Shown piece by piece: positions 34,810-43,697 of a DNA stretch of 64,000 nt. The notes under the pieces are model-generated. The model was not told where the DNA came from. It ran no database searches and saw nothing but the letters and a program-made list of their open reading frames with translations. Within the stretch, counting starts at the first letter, position 1; each line of letters opens with the position of its first letter. Source of the stretch: Bacteroidales bacterium (GTDB taxonomy: Bacteria > Bacteroidota > Bacteroidia > Bacteroidales > JAADGE01); contig JAIORQ010000066.1 in NCBI GenBank assembly GCA_021108035.1, forward strand, positions 1 through 64,000, read 5' to 3'. The translations under genes were made by a program, and so were the position numbers.

Positions 34810-36099
34810 ATGTTACACAAAAGAAAAATATCATCAATAATAATTGAAGAACTAAAAAAATCTCATGAGATTATAGTTTTATTCGGTACAAGGCAAACAG
34901 GCAAAACAAGTTTAACGAAACTTATATCTAATGAATTCGGAAAATCTAAAAATAAAATTTTCTATTTTGATTTTGAAGATAAAACATACAGAAACCTTTT
35001 TGATATAAAGGAAAGTGGAATTGAAACAATAAAGAATATATTAAAAATTGAAGGAGTTGACATAAAAAAAAAGAACTTAATAATTTTTGATGAAATTCAA
35101 TTATTAGATGACCCTTCAAATTTATTAAAATTATTGCATGACCATTTTTCGAAACAAAAAATAATAGCAACCGGCTCATCAAGTTTACAGATAAAACATA
35201 AATTCACCGACTCACTTGCCGGAAGAAAAAAGACTTTTAAAGTTGAACCATTAAATTTTGATGAATTTTTACTATTTAAAGGTGAAGATAAATTATTGAA
35301 TATCAGAAATATAATAAGAGAAGAAGGATACAATAATAATCTGAAACACATTATTGATGCAAGCAAAGATACTTTTATAAACTTATTTGAGGAATACATA
35401 ACTTACGGCGGTTATCCGGAAGTTGTTCTGTCAAATTCAAAAACTGATAAAATAAATAAACTTAAATCAATATCGAACGCATACATACAAAAAGATATTC
35501 GCGAATTTGCAAATATTGACAATATTGATGCATATAATAATTTGATTAAATATATTGCAATTAATTCCGGAAACTTGATAAATATTTCGTCTGTCAGTAA
35601 CACACTCGGAATGGCAAAAGAAACTGTAAATAAATACATTAACCTTTTAAAAGAAACATTTATCATTGATAAGCTAATGCCTTTTTACACCAACAAAACA
35701 AAAGAAATATCTAAAAATTACAAACTGTATTTTAAAGATAACGGTGTCAGAAATTTGCAATTATTGAACTTTAATTTACCTGAAAACAGAACAGATAAAG
35801 GCATTTTATATGAAAATCATGTATTCAATACATTGGAAAACAATAAAGATGCTTTGATGAAAAACTATTTTTACAGAACACAACTTAAAACAGAAATTGA
35901 CATTATAAGCAAAACAGAAGATAAAATAAAATTAATTGAAGTTAAGTCATCAGATTACAAGAAAAATGTGAGAGCTTTTACAGCTTTTGAGGGAAAATAC
36001 AGTAAAACACTGAACATAACCGGTAAAATTATAATTAACAAATCATATTTTGATATAAATGAAGACATATCATATATTCCGGCTTATTTGCTTTATTAA
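34810..36099 (+). CDS. AAA ATPase with DUF4143 C-terminal domain
   Basis: A 429-aa cytoplasmic P-loop ATPase. Walker A is LFGTRQTGKTSLTK, Walker B LIIFDEIQLLDD and sensor ATGSSSLQIKHKFTDSLAGRK. The DUF4143 region follows with ITYGGYPEVVLS and a winged-helix-like part (NISSVSNTLGMAKETVNKYINLL). The C-terminal segment LKTEIDIISKTEDKIKLIEVKSSDY has the spacing of a PD-(D/E)XK nuclease-like core. This family is abundant in bacteria and archaea and its function is largely unknown. It has no evident link to starch use and interrupts the amylase genes, ending 21 bp before the next one. Its own repeat-controlled promoter suggests an inserted, self-regulated gene. Confidence 0.85.
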   Translation: MLHKRKISSIIIEELKKSHEIIVLFGTRQTGKTSLTKLISNEFGKSKNKIFYFDFEDKTYRNLFDIKESGIETIKNILKIEGVDIKKKNLIIFDEIQLLDDPSNLLKLLHDHFSKQKIIATGSSSLQIKHKFTDSLAGRKKTFKVEPLNFDEFLLFKGEDKLLNIRNIIREEGYNNNLKHIIDASKDTFINLFEEYITYGGYPEVVLSNSKTDKINKLKSISNAYIQKDIREFANIDNIDAYNNLIKYIAINSGNLINISSVSNTLGMAKETVNKYINLLKETFIIDKLMPFYTNKTKEISKNYKLYFKDNGVRNLQLLNFNLPENRTDKGILYENHVFNTLENNKDALMKNYFYRTQLKTEIDIISKTEDKIKLIEVKSSDYKKNVRAFTAFEGKYSKTLNITGKIIINKSYFDINEDISYIPAYLLY

Positions 36100-36120
36100 A
36101 AACCACATAAATTCAATAAA

Positions 36121-37509
36121 ATGAAAAAATCAATTTTCTATATCTTAATTCTTGCATTTATATTCAGTTCATGCAACAGTCAAACTAATGAAGACAATAA
36201 GACTGATAAAAAAGACAGTACAAAGCTGACGGTTTATCAATATCCTGAACGAATTGACAAATCAAATATATACGAAGTAAATATCCGTCAATACACACCG
36301 GAAGGAACTTTTAAAGCTTTTGAAACTCATATTCCGAGATTAAAAGAAATGGGTGTTGACATCCTTTGGTTGATGCCGATATTCCCTATTTCCGAAAAAA
36401 ACAGAAAAGGTACAATGGGATCTTATTATGCCGTTGCAGATTACAAAAAAGTAAATCCCGAATTCGGTACAAAAGATGATTTACGGAGCATTATTAAAAC
36501 AGCTCACGAAAATGATATGCTTGTTATTCTTGATTGGGTTGCCAATCATACAGGTTGGGATAATACTTGGATTACTGAACATCCTGATTGGTATACACAA
36601 GACAGCCTCGGAAACATTGTTTGTACAGTCGGAACTGATTGGACAGATGTCGCCGATTTGAATTACGACAATAAAGATATGCGAAAAGCAATGACAGATG
36701 CTCTAAAATATTGGGTTAAAGATTTTGATATTGACGGTTATCGTTGCGATGTTGCCGGAATGGTGCCAACAGATTTTTGGAATAATGTAAGAACAGAATT
36801 AGACAAAATTAAACCGGTTTTTATGTTAGCAGAAGCCGAACAATTAGATTTACACGAAAAAGCATTTGATATGGGATACGCATGGAACTTTCACCACATT
36901 ATGAATGAAATTGCAAAAGGCAATAAAAATGCAAAAGATTTAAGAGAATATTTTGAAAAAGCACAAGATGAATATCCTCAAAAAGTTAACAGAATGACTT
37001 TCACTTCAAATCATGATGAAAATTCATGGAACGGAACCGTATTTGAACGTATGCCGAAAAGCTATAAAACTTTTGCTGTTTTATCTTTTGTTGTTCCGGG
37101 CATGCCGCTGATATACAGCGGACAAGAAGCAGGCTTGGATGAACGTTTAGAATTCTTTGAAAAAGATACCATTGAATGGAAAGAGCATGAAATGAAAGAT
37201 TTATATACAAAACTTATTACTCTTAAAAATGAAAACAAAGCTTTATGGAACGGTGAAGCAGGAAGTTCGGCACATTTTATTAACACTTCAAACAAGGAGC
37301 AAATTTTTACATTTAAACGAAAAAAAGATGATAACAGAATTTTAGTTATGATGAACCTTTCATCGAAAAATGCTAAATTCAACTATATGGAAAAAGATTT
37401 TGAAAGGTTTTATACAGACTATTTTTCAGGAGAAGATATGTCTGTAAAACCGCATGAACATTATATTTTGAAACCTTGGGAATATAAAGTATTAATTGAA
37501 AAAAAATAA
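36121..37509 (+). CDS. GH13 alpha-amylase, lipoprotein (short form)
   Basis: A 462-aa lipoprotein (lipobox FSSC, Cys18) followed by a Lys/Asp-rich linker and a bare GH13 barrel. The catalytic regions are DWVANHTGWDN, GYRCDVAGM (nucleophile Asp210), MLAEAEQ (acid/base Glu238) and TSNHDENSW (Asp299). The opening YEVNIRQYTPEGTFKAFETH is typical of a Bacteroidota subgroup of small surface or periplasmic amylases. It lacks an added carbohydrate-binding module. It begins 21 bp after the DUF4143 ATPase gene and is followed by a REP palindrome that may end the transcript. Confidence 0.88.
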   Translation: MKKSIFYILILAFIFSSCNSQTNEDNKTDKKDSTKLTVYQYPERIDKSNIYEVNIRQYTPEGTFKAFETHIPRLKEMGVDILWLMPIFPISEKNRKGTMGSYYAVADYKKVNPEFGTKDDLRSIIKTAHENDMLVILDWVANHTGWDNTWITEHPDWYTQDSLGNIVCTVGTDWTDVADLNYDNKDMRKAMTDALKYWVKDFDIDGYRCDVAGMVPTDFWNNVRTELDKIKPVFMLAEAEQLDLHEKAFDMGYAWNFHHIMNEIAKGNKNAKDLREYFEKAQDEYPQKVNRMTFTSNHDENSWNGTVFERMPKSYKTFAVLSFVVPGMPLIYSGQEAGLDERLEFFEKDTIEWKEHEMKDLYTKLITLKNENKALWNGEAGSSAHFINTSNKEQIFTFKRKKDDNRILVMMNLSSKNAKFNYMEKDFERFYTDYFSGEDMSVKPHEHYILKPWEYKVLIEKK

Positions 37510-37517
37510 TTAATAAA

Positions 37518-37550
37518 AGACTTTCCAAGTTTTAAAAACTTGGAAAGTCT
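37518..37550. repeat. REP-like palindrome, copy 1
   Basis: A perfect 33-nt palindrome with 16-bp arms (AGACTTTCCAAGTTTT and complement) around a single base. It sits between the amylase stop codon and the REP-associated transposase start, and is identical to copy 3 on the other side of that gene. Confidence 0.9.
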
Positions 37551-37568
37551 AAAAAGGAAATAACTATT

Positions 37569-38234
37569 ATGTCAACACATTATTTTAAACCGCTTATTCC
37601 CGATAATTTTTTCCATATCCTAAACAGAGGAAATGATAAATCCAAAATTTTCTTCAAAAAAGAAAACTATGATTATTTTTTGAGAAAATATGATGAATAT
37701 TTATCGGATTATTTAACGACTTATGCTTATTGCTTACTTGGCAATCATTTTCATTTTTTAGTCAAACTAAATACTGCAAGACAAATATTGCAAACAGCAA
37801 AAAAGTCAGATGATATTCCTAATAGACTTTCCAAGTCTTTGAGACTTGGAAAGTCTGATTTACCGGAAATTACAGGTTTAATAATCAGTAATCAATTCCG
37901 AAAATTTTTTATGGCATATGCAAAAGCAATTAACAAGCAAGAAAGCAGAACAGGAAGTTTATTTCAAAAGAATTTTGAACGCTTGATTATTAATGATTTG
38001 CAATATTTGAACAATGTGATGCAATATATCCATTATAATCCTGTACATCACGGATTTACTGATGATTATAAAGACTATCCGTACAGTTCTTATGAACGAA
38101 TAATGAAACCAAAACCATCGAAACTGCCTAAAAATGAAATTCTTGAAAATTTCAAAGGAAAAGAAAACTATATTCAATTTCATTCCGAAAACCATTCATT
38201 TAAGATTATTGAAAAATATATTGTCGAATTATAG
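37569..38234 (+). CDS. REP-associated tyrosine transposase (RAYT, Y1/HUH family)
   Basis: A 221-aa single-strand transposase of the IS200/IS605-related Y1_Tnp family. It opens with YFKPLIPDNFFHILNRGNDKSKIF. The HUH metal site is HFH at residues 60-62 (LLGNHFHFLVKL), and the C-terminal helix NNVMQYIHYNPVHHGF with DYPYSSYERI supplies the candidate catalytic Tyr. It is flanked on both sides by identical 33-nt palindromes (37518-37550 and 38233-38265), the REP-RAYT arrangement. The second palindrome overlaps its stop codon. A third palindrome lies inside the gene (37824-37856) and is translated in frame as SKSLRLGKSD. The gene is intact. RAYTs are usually domesticated single-copy genes that mobilise REP elements. 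Confidence 0.88.
   Translation: MSTHYFKPLIPDNFFHILNRGNDKSKIFFKKENYDYFLRKYDEYLSDYLTTYAYCLLGNHFHFLVKLNTARQILQTAKKSDDIPNRLSKSLRLGKSDLPEITGLIISNQFRKFFMAYAKAINKQESRTGSLFQKNFERLIINDLQYLNNVMQYIHYNPVHHGFTDDYKDYPYSSYERIMKPKPSKLPKNEILENFKGKENYIQFHSENHSFKIIEKYIVEL
37824..37856. repeat. REP-like palindrome, copy 2, inside the transposase gene
   Basis: AGACTTTCCAAGTCT, loop TTG, then AGACTTGGAAAGTCT: a perfect 15-bp stem within the RAYT coding sequence, kept in frame. Confidence 0.9.
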
Positions 38235-38265
38235 ACTTTCCAAGTTTTAAAAACTTGGAAAGTCT
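38233..38265. repeat. REP-like palindrome, copy 3
   Basis: Identical in sequence to copy 1 (33 nt, 16-bp arms). It overlaps the last two bases of the RAYT TAG stop codon and ends 14 bp before the next gene's start. Confidence 0.9.
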
Positions 38266-38279
38266 CCTAACAAACAAAC

Positions 38280-40136
38280 ATGAAAAAACTAATCATCATC
38301 ATCCTATTATTTGCAACATCAACAGTCTTTGCACAAAAGATAAATCTTGAACGTGTTGAACCGCCAAATTGGTGGGTTGGTATGAAAAATCAAACCGTTC
38401 AATTGTTAGTTTACGGTGAAAATATTTCATTAACAGATATATCAATCAGTTCCGAAAAAGTCAAACTTCAAAAAATTCATAAAATCGAAAATCCGAATTA
38501 TTTGTTTTTGGATGTTGAAGTTCTTTCGAATGCAAAACCGGGTAGTTTTGACATTGTATTTTCAAAAGGCTTGACAATTATAAAACAAAAGTATGAATTA
38601 AAAGAAAAATCAAGCAGAATCAGAGGGTTTTCAAGTGCAGACCTAATATACTTACTGATGCCGGACAGATTTGCTAACGGAAACCCGAAAAATGACTTTC
38701 CAAGTTTTTCCAACTTGGAAAGTCTGCCAATTTTAGAAAAGCCGGACAGAAATGATCCTGACGGTCGACACGGAGGTGATATTCAAGGTGTTATTGAACA
38801 TTTGAATTACATCAAGGAATTGGGAGTTACGACATTATGGCTCAATCCGACTTTGGAAAATAATAATCCTGCATATTCTTATCACGGTTATGCGATTACT
38901 GATTTTTATAAAACCGATCCTCGTTCCGGCACAAATGAGGATTATAAAAGGCTCTCCAATGAGTTGCATAAAAAAGATATGAAACTGATAATGGATATGA
39001 TCTTTAATCATTGCAGCAGCAATCATTGGTGGATGAAAGACCTCCCGATGAAAGACTGGGCAAACACAAATCCTGATTATCGTTCAAATTTCAGAGGCAG
39101 CACTATTGCTGATATTCATGCATCAAAAGATGATCAAAAACGAATGACGCAAGGTTGGTTTGACAACCGGATGCCGGATTTAAACCAACACAATCATTAT
39201 TTAGCAACTTATCTGATTCAAAACAGTATTTGGTGGATTGAATATGCTGATCTTGACGGAATCAGAATGGATACACAACCCTACCCTTTTAAAGATTTTA
39301 TGTCAGCTTGGGCAAAACAAGTTCGTGAAGAATATCCGGATATCACATTATTGGGAGAAACTTGGTTGCAAAAACCTGCATTTACGGCTTATTTCAGCGG
39401 GAACAGTCCAATATCCGGAGACTATAATTCACATTTGAATTCAATAACCGATTTTCCTCTATATTATGCAACTCGTGATGCTTTTAACCAAAATGACGGA
39501 TGGACAGATGGTTTATCAAGCATATATTACATTTTAGCACAAGATTTCCTTTACGAAAACGCAAATAATAATGTTATCTTTTTGGATAATCATGATTTGA
39601 ATCGATATTTTACTTCCGTTGGTGAAGATGTGAATAAGTTGAAAATGGGTTTAGCATTCTTATTGACTTCAAGAGGTATTCCTATGCTTTATTACGGAAC
39701 AGAAATATTAACAACCGGACACGAGCATAAAGGACACGGACATATCAGAACTGATTTTCCCGGAGGTTGGAAAAATGATAAAATCAATGCTTTTACAAAA
39801 GAAGGACGCACAAAAGAACAAAACAAAATATGCAACTACATCAAAACTATTGCAGATTGGCGTAAAACAAATAAAGCCGTTACCGAAGGTAAACTATTGC
39901 ATTTCGTACCTGAAAATAATGTTTATGTTTTTTTTCGATATACAGATAATGAAGCCGTCATGGTATTATTAAACAATCATAACTCTCAAAAAAGAACCGT
40001 AGATTGTAAACGATTTAATGAAATTTTGAAAGAATATTCCAAAGGAAAGAATATCTTAACAGATGAAATTATTGACATCTCAAAAACAATAACAATTAAT
40101 AAGAAATCGGCATTAATTATTGAGTTAGAAAAATAA
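38280..40136 (+). CDS. SusA-like neopullulanase/cyclomaltodextrinase (GH13)
   Basis: A 618-aa periplasmic enzyme with a signal peptide (MKKLIIIILLFATSTVFAQ). The N-terminal beta domain (VEPPNWWVGMKNQTVQLLVYGENI) is that of cyclomaltodextrinases/neopullulanases. The barrel starts at ADLIYLLMPDRFANGNP and carries DPDGRHGGDIQG, DMIFNHCSSNH, GIRMDTQPY (nucleophile Asp331), LLGETW (Glu360) and DNHDLNR (Asp439). It should break imported malto-oligosaccharides to maltose and glucose. An oddity: residues 139-149 (DFPSFSNLESL) are encoded by a REP-like palindrome inserted between NPKN and the KPDRNDPDGRHGG segment, lengthening a surface loop without breaking the frame. It starts 14 bp after REP copy 3. 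Confidence 0.9.
   Translation: MKKLIIIILLFATSTVFAQKINLERVEPPNWWVGMKNQTVQLLVYGENISLTDISISSEKVKLQKIHKIENPNYLFLDVEVLSNAKPGSFDIVFSKGLTIIKQKYELKEKSSRIRGFSSADLIYLLMPDRFANGNPKNDFPSFSNLESLPILEKPDRNDPDGRHGGDIQGVIEHLNYIKELGVTTLWLNPTLENNNPAYSYHGYAITDFYKTDPRSGTNEDYKRLSNELHKKDMKLIMDMIFNHCSSNHWWMKDLPMKDWANTNPDYRSNFRGSTIADIHASKDDQKRMTQGWFDNRMPDLNQHNHYLATYLIQNSIWWIEYADLDGIRMDTQPYPFKDFMSAWAKQVREEYPDITLLGETWLQKPAFTAYFSGNSPISGDYNSHLNSITDFPLYYATRDAFNQNDGWTDGLSSIYYILAQDFLYENANNNVIFLDNHDLNRYFTSVGEDVNKLKMGLAFLLTSRGIPMLYYGTEILTTGHEHKGHGHIRTDFPGGWKNDKINAFTKEGRTKEQNKICNYIKTIADWRKTNKAVTEGKLLHFVPENNVYVFFRYTDNEAVMVLLNNHNSQKRTVDCKRFNEILKEYSKGKNILTDEIIDISKTITINKKSALIIELEK
38694..38724. repeat. REP-like palindrome, copy 4, inside the SusA-like gene
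   Basis: GACTTTCCAAGTT, loop TTTCC, then AACTTGGAAAGTC: a 13-bp perfect stem. It is translated in frame as DFPSFSNLES, in a different reading frame from copy 2. Confidence 0.9.
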
Positions 40137-40206
40137 AGTTTACAGCCGAAAATTACCGGTAAAACTATTTTATAAAATCCTCCTGCGGTTAACCAATACT
40201 AAAAAA

Positions 40207-40230
40207 ATCAGCTCAAAAATTTGAGCTGAT
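40207..40230. terminator. Bidirectional terminator between convergent genes
   Basis: ATCAGCTCAAA and TTTGAGCTGAT form an 11-bp stem around two bases, with A-run and T-rich flanks. It lies 70 bp after the SusA-like stop and 55 bp before the minus-strand stop at 40285. Confidence 0.75.
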
Positions 40231-40284
40231 TTATAAATTTTGAATATCTCTTGAAAGTTCTGAAACAATCAAAAAAGATAAAAA

Positions 40285-43200
40285 CTATTCAATAATCAAT
40301 TTTTTAGTTTTTATTTCATTTCCGATATTAACTCTTACAAAATAAAATCCTTTTTTAAGTCCGGAAACATTTATTTTATTTTCATTATTCAAATTTGTTA
40401 TTGTTTGTTCAAAAACAACTTGTCCGTGAATATTAATTAATTCAATTAAAACATTTTGAATATCATAATTTGAAAATTTTAAATTAAAAGTTCCGTTGCA
40501 CGGATTTGGAAAAATATTAATATTAAAATCTTCATTAGTCGTTAAATTCGGTTCAATACCGGTCGGAACATGACCGAACCAATCTAATGCTTCTTGTATC
40601 ATAGTATTGATATCAGCATCAGTAAACTGGGATATATCAAAACTGGTAAAGAATGATTTATAAATAAGGTTATCTAACCAAACAGCACAACTTTTGCCTT
40701 TTGCATAAGCATTTCCGCTGTGAGGTCCGTCTTCAAACAAGAATGAATTATAAGAGCTGATATCAGGATTAGTAACTTCATCGTTATAATATTCCAAGCA
40801 TGTTCCGTTACTAATTACATCGGGGCTGTTAGAATAAACGTTTAATTCCACACCTTCTGTTCCTATCGGAGAATCAGCCACACCAATTATGCTGCCGTCA
40901 GAATAATCATATATCTCGGGACCGCCTATTCCGTCAGTTCCGCCACCGTTTCCTGTTGGAATATGTCTGCCGCGTAAATATGCATAATAGAACTTCATTA
41001 AAGGTCTGTCATACAAATTATAACTATATAAAACATAAGCATTATCTGAAATATCATCTGCTGCCGTAAAGATATTTTTCGGATTTTCGTTTGTTCCGAG
41101 ATCAAGGAAATTATATAAAGCTAAACAGAGAGTATCTTCTGAATCACTGTGTCCAATTGAATTTCCGTACATAAATATTGTTTTATATGAATCGGGGAAC
41201 TTGTATTGGTTATATTCTTCCCAGTTATAAAAATCATAATTTATTCCAAATGCATTAAAACCGGCAGTAAATTTTGAAAATTCTAAACCTGTGTAATCTT
41301 GGTAACCCGGAACTGTACCCGGATGAACGAGAAGAAGGTCTATATTGTCAGTAGGTAATATTTTAAATGAAAAATAATTACTTGGAGCATCTGCCGGCAA
41401 AGTTCCTCTGTTTTGTGCAGGAGAATCATCAGTAACTGCAAAATAATAATTTACTGTTGTGCTTTTAGATATTTCGGGTAATTGATAGATGAAAGTATTA
41501 AATGATTTACCTGCAGAAGCAATCGCTTGCCATCCGTTGCCGATATTATAATAAAGAGAGTCATACAGTATTTCTGCCATATCGGTTACTTCAACAGTTA
41601 TTTCAGGTGTAGTATCGAACGTATTACCTCTTTCATATTCGTAATCAAAATAAGGTGCATATAAATCTTCTCCCTGAAAAAATTTAATTGCAAGTTCGTC
41701 GGTAAGAAGGTTTCCTAATGGTTCTACACCTATGTAAGTCTGGTTTTCAACAATCTCAAACAAATAAGATAATCCAATATCTGTATTATCATTTTGAATA
41801 CCGATTGTTGAACTTCTTCCGTTATCGTGTGGACAAGCACTTCCTGTTTGACCAATTGCTACATCTTTATATTGAAAAATTATATCGCCGTTTTCGTGAA
41901 ATATTGCTTCAAAACAAAGAGTAGTGTCTGTAACCGTACCGTAACAGAACCTAAAATTATGCCATTCAACAACGCAATAACGGTCCGGTGCAGTACCGAA
42001 AGTTTGGAAATAAATATCTCCGGTACCTTCATCTGCATGTAAATCATCCCAATAAACTGCAATTAGAGCCGGCATTGAGGAAAAACCGGGTATAGGAAAC
42101 ATGTAATTAAACATATTTCCGTCGTAATTCCATCCAACATTAGGATAATGATTATACCAAGTATTGTCAGTAAGAAGGATTTCGCCGTTAGTATCTACAT
42201 AAAAATCAGTCCTGTCGATTCCGTAATACGGAAAAGAAAAGCCAAAAGGAATTGGTGGAGACATATTATCATCGCCCGAAAAAGTAACACCGGGTTCGTA
42301 CATAATTGCAGATTCTCCGGTTTCACTTATTTCTATCCAGTTATAAACAGGTCCTCCGTCTTCTTGGCTGTCAATCCATTCATAACCCATAGCATCAGGA
42401 CCGCCTGTTCCGTAATGTATAACTACTTCTGTTTCTATAATCATTGTATCATTATCGGGATTTTGATCTCCTGTAAGGGCTGTCCAAATTTTTACTGTAT
42501 AAGTTCCGATTTCATCGGGTGTCCATGCTCCTGAAAACGAAACTTGGTCGATTGCACCTGCAGCAATTCCACCGGAATAAGAACTCAATGCAGAATATGC
42601 AAGAACTGCCAATGTATCTCGAATTTCACAATTAAGTTGAAAACTTTCTGTAATATCATCGGTACCGAAATTTTTAATTGTAAAAGTCGGAATTATTTCT
42701 GTACCTGTAAAGGTATAATCTGTCGGAATTTCAATTGAAAGCACACCAACATCATTTGCCGCAATTTCAGTAACAATTACATCAACATCATCTGATGCGG
42801 TTGCTTTTCCTAATCCGTCGTCAACTTCAAAAGTAAGAGTTTCTGTACCGAACCAACCGGGAGAAGTAAAAGTTACTTCAAAACCGTCAATTGCTGCAAG
42901 TACATTTGTATTTCCTGTTACTGATAAAGTTGAAATATCAGGATTAATAACTTCAATGTATTGTGAAAAGTCCACTATTAATTCATCGTCTTGTTCAAAA
43001 GTGAAGTTATCAGGAAGAATAATTGTAGGTGCAAGCTGTCCTACTTTTACATCATCAACAATTAGAGCGTAACTGTCTTGATTCCACTCAATTGCAAGAT
43101 AAATATTTTGCCCTGCATAAGCAGATAAATCATAAGAATATAATGAATAGGAATTGTCAAGACCGATAACACTTTCTAAAGTTACGGTAAAATCTCCTGT

Positions 43201-43566
43201 TGCATTTCCAGTAGCGGAAAGTTTAACATTCATGTCTTCTACTCCATACCATGATCTTCCATAAAAATTAAAGAAATCACCGGCTTCAATTGTTACTTGT
43301 GGTGTTATTAACCAATCATGTCCGCCACTTTCAGTACATTTTACACTTGCCATCCAAGCTCCTGTATGTGCATAAGCATCTTCTAATGCCTCCCACTGTT
43401 TTCCGTCACCGTCAATATCATATATTGTCCAACCTGCGGGTATTACTCCGCCTTCAAATCCTTCATCAATTTTCCAGATTTTGTTTTGTGCTTTGACTGA
43501 TAAAGACAGAAAAAAAATAAAAAAAGTAAAAGAGAATAATAAGGTTGTAAATTTTGTATTTTTCAT
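40285..43566 (-). CDS. Large T9SS-secreted protein, function unknown (paralogue 1)
   Basis: A 1093-aa secreted protein. After the signal peptide comes a MAM/choice-of-anchor-J-type beta module (EGGVIPAGWTIYDIDGDGKQW...WLITPQVTI), a short Ig-like segment, a CARDB-type domain (PTFTIKNFGTDDITESFQLN), and a beta region (WIDSQEDGGPVYNWIEI...FGFSFPYYGIDRTDFYVDTNGEI). A roughly 290-residue alpha/beta-like module follows, starting IDLLLVHPGTVPGY and ending DINTMIQEALDWFGHVP. The last 80 residues are a type A T9SS sorting domain (NIFPNPCNGTFNLKF...GLKKGFYFVRVNIGN...KLIIE). The next gene upstream is a close paralogue. I recognise no catalytic motif. The LLLVHPG module might be a degenerate peptidase or amidotransferase-like fold, but that is a guess. 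Confidence 0.8.
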   Translation of the reverse strand: MKNTKFTTLLFSFTFFIFFLSLSVKAQNKIWKIDEGFEGGVIPAGWTIYDIDGDGKQWEALEDAYAHTGAWMASVKCTESGGHDWLITPQVTIEAGDFFNFYGRSWYGVEDMNVKLSATGNATGDFTVTLESVIGLDNSYSLYSYDLSAYAGQNIYLAIEWNQDSYALIVDDVKVGQLAPTIILPDNFTFEQDDELIVDFSQYIEVINPDISTLSVTGNTNVLAAIDGFEVTFTSPGWFGTETLTFEVDDGLGKATASDDVDVIVTEIAANDVGVLSIEIPTDYTFTGTEIIPTFTIKNFGTDDITESFQLNCEIRDTLAVLAYSALSSYSGGIAAGAIDQVSFSGAWTPDEIGTYTVKIWTALTGDQNPDNDTMIIETEVVIHYGTGGPDAMGYEWIDSQEDGGPVYNWIEISETGESAIMYEPGVTFSGDDNMSPPIPFGFSFPYYGIDRTDFYVDTNGEILLTDNTWYNHYPNVGWNYDGNMFNYMFPIPGFSSMPALIAVYWDDLHADEGTGDIYFQTFGTAPDRYCVVEWHNFRFCYGTVTDTTLCFEAIFHENGDIIFQYKDVAIGQTGSACPHDNGRSSTIGIQNDNTDIGLSYLFEIVENQTYIGVEPLGNLLTDELAIKFFQGEDLYAPYFDYEYERGNTFDTTPEITVEVTDMAEILYDSLYYNIGNGWQAIASAGKSFNTFIYQLPEISKSTTVNYYFAVTDDSPAQNRGTLPADAPSNYFSFKILPTDNIDLLLVHPGTVPGYQDYTGLEFSKFTAGFNAFGINYDFYNWEEYNQYKFPDSYKTIFMYGNSIGHSDSEDTLCLALYNFLDLGTNENPKNIFTAADDISDNAYVLYSYNLYDRPLMKFYYAYLRGRHIPTGNGGGTDGIGGPEIYDYSDGSIIGVADSPIGTEGVELNVYSNSPDVISNGTCLEYYNDEVTNPDISSYNSFLFEDGPHSGNAYAKGKSCAVWLDNLIYKSFFTSFDISQFTDADINTMIQEALDWFGHVPTGIEPNLTTNEDFNINIFPNPCNGTFNLKFSNYDIQNVLIELINIHGQVVFEQTITNLNNENKINVSGLKKGFYFVRVNIGNEIKTKKLIIE

Positions 43567-43661
43567 AATTTTATAAAATTAAAAATTGATTTTTAAATTA
43601 AAATTCAGTTAATTTACGAAAATTTAACTAATAATAAGTTTATATATTAAAAATAAAAAAA

Positions 43662-43678
43662 GGGAACATAAAGTTCTC
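43662..43678. terminator. Weak hairpin with flanking A/T tracts
   Basis: GGGAAC-ATAAA-GTTCTC with A7 on one side and T7 on the other, just downstream of the minus-strand stop at 43698. On the minus strand the stem has one mismatch, so termination there is plausible but not strong. Confidence 0.5.
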
Positions 43679-43697
43679 TTTTTTTAGTAATACATCA

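Noticed and set aside
42148-42534. 128-aa plus-strand ORF within the T9SS paralogue
   Set aside because: Equivalent antisense frames appear in the other paralogue (45981-46361) because the sense protein is conserved, not because the ORF is a gene.
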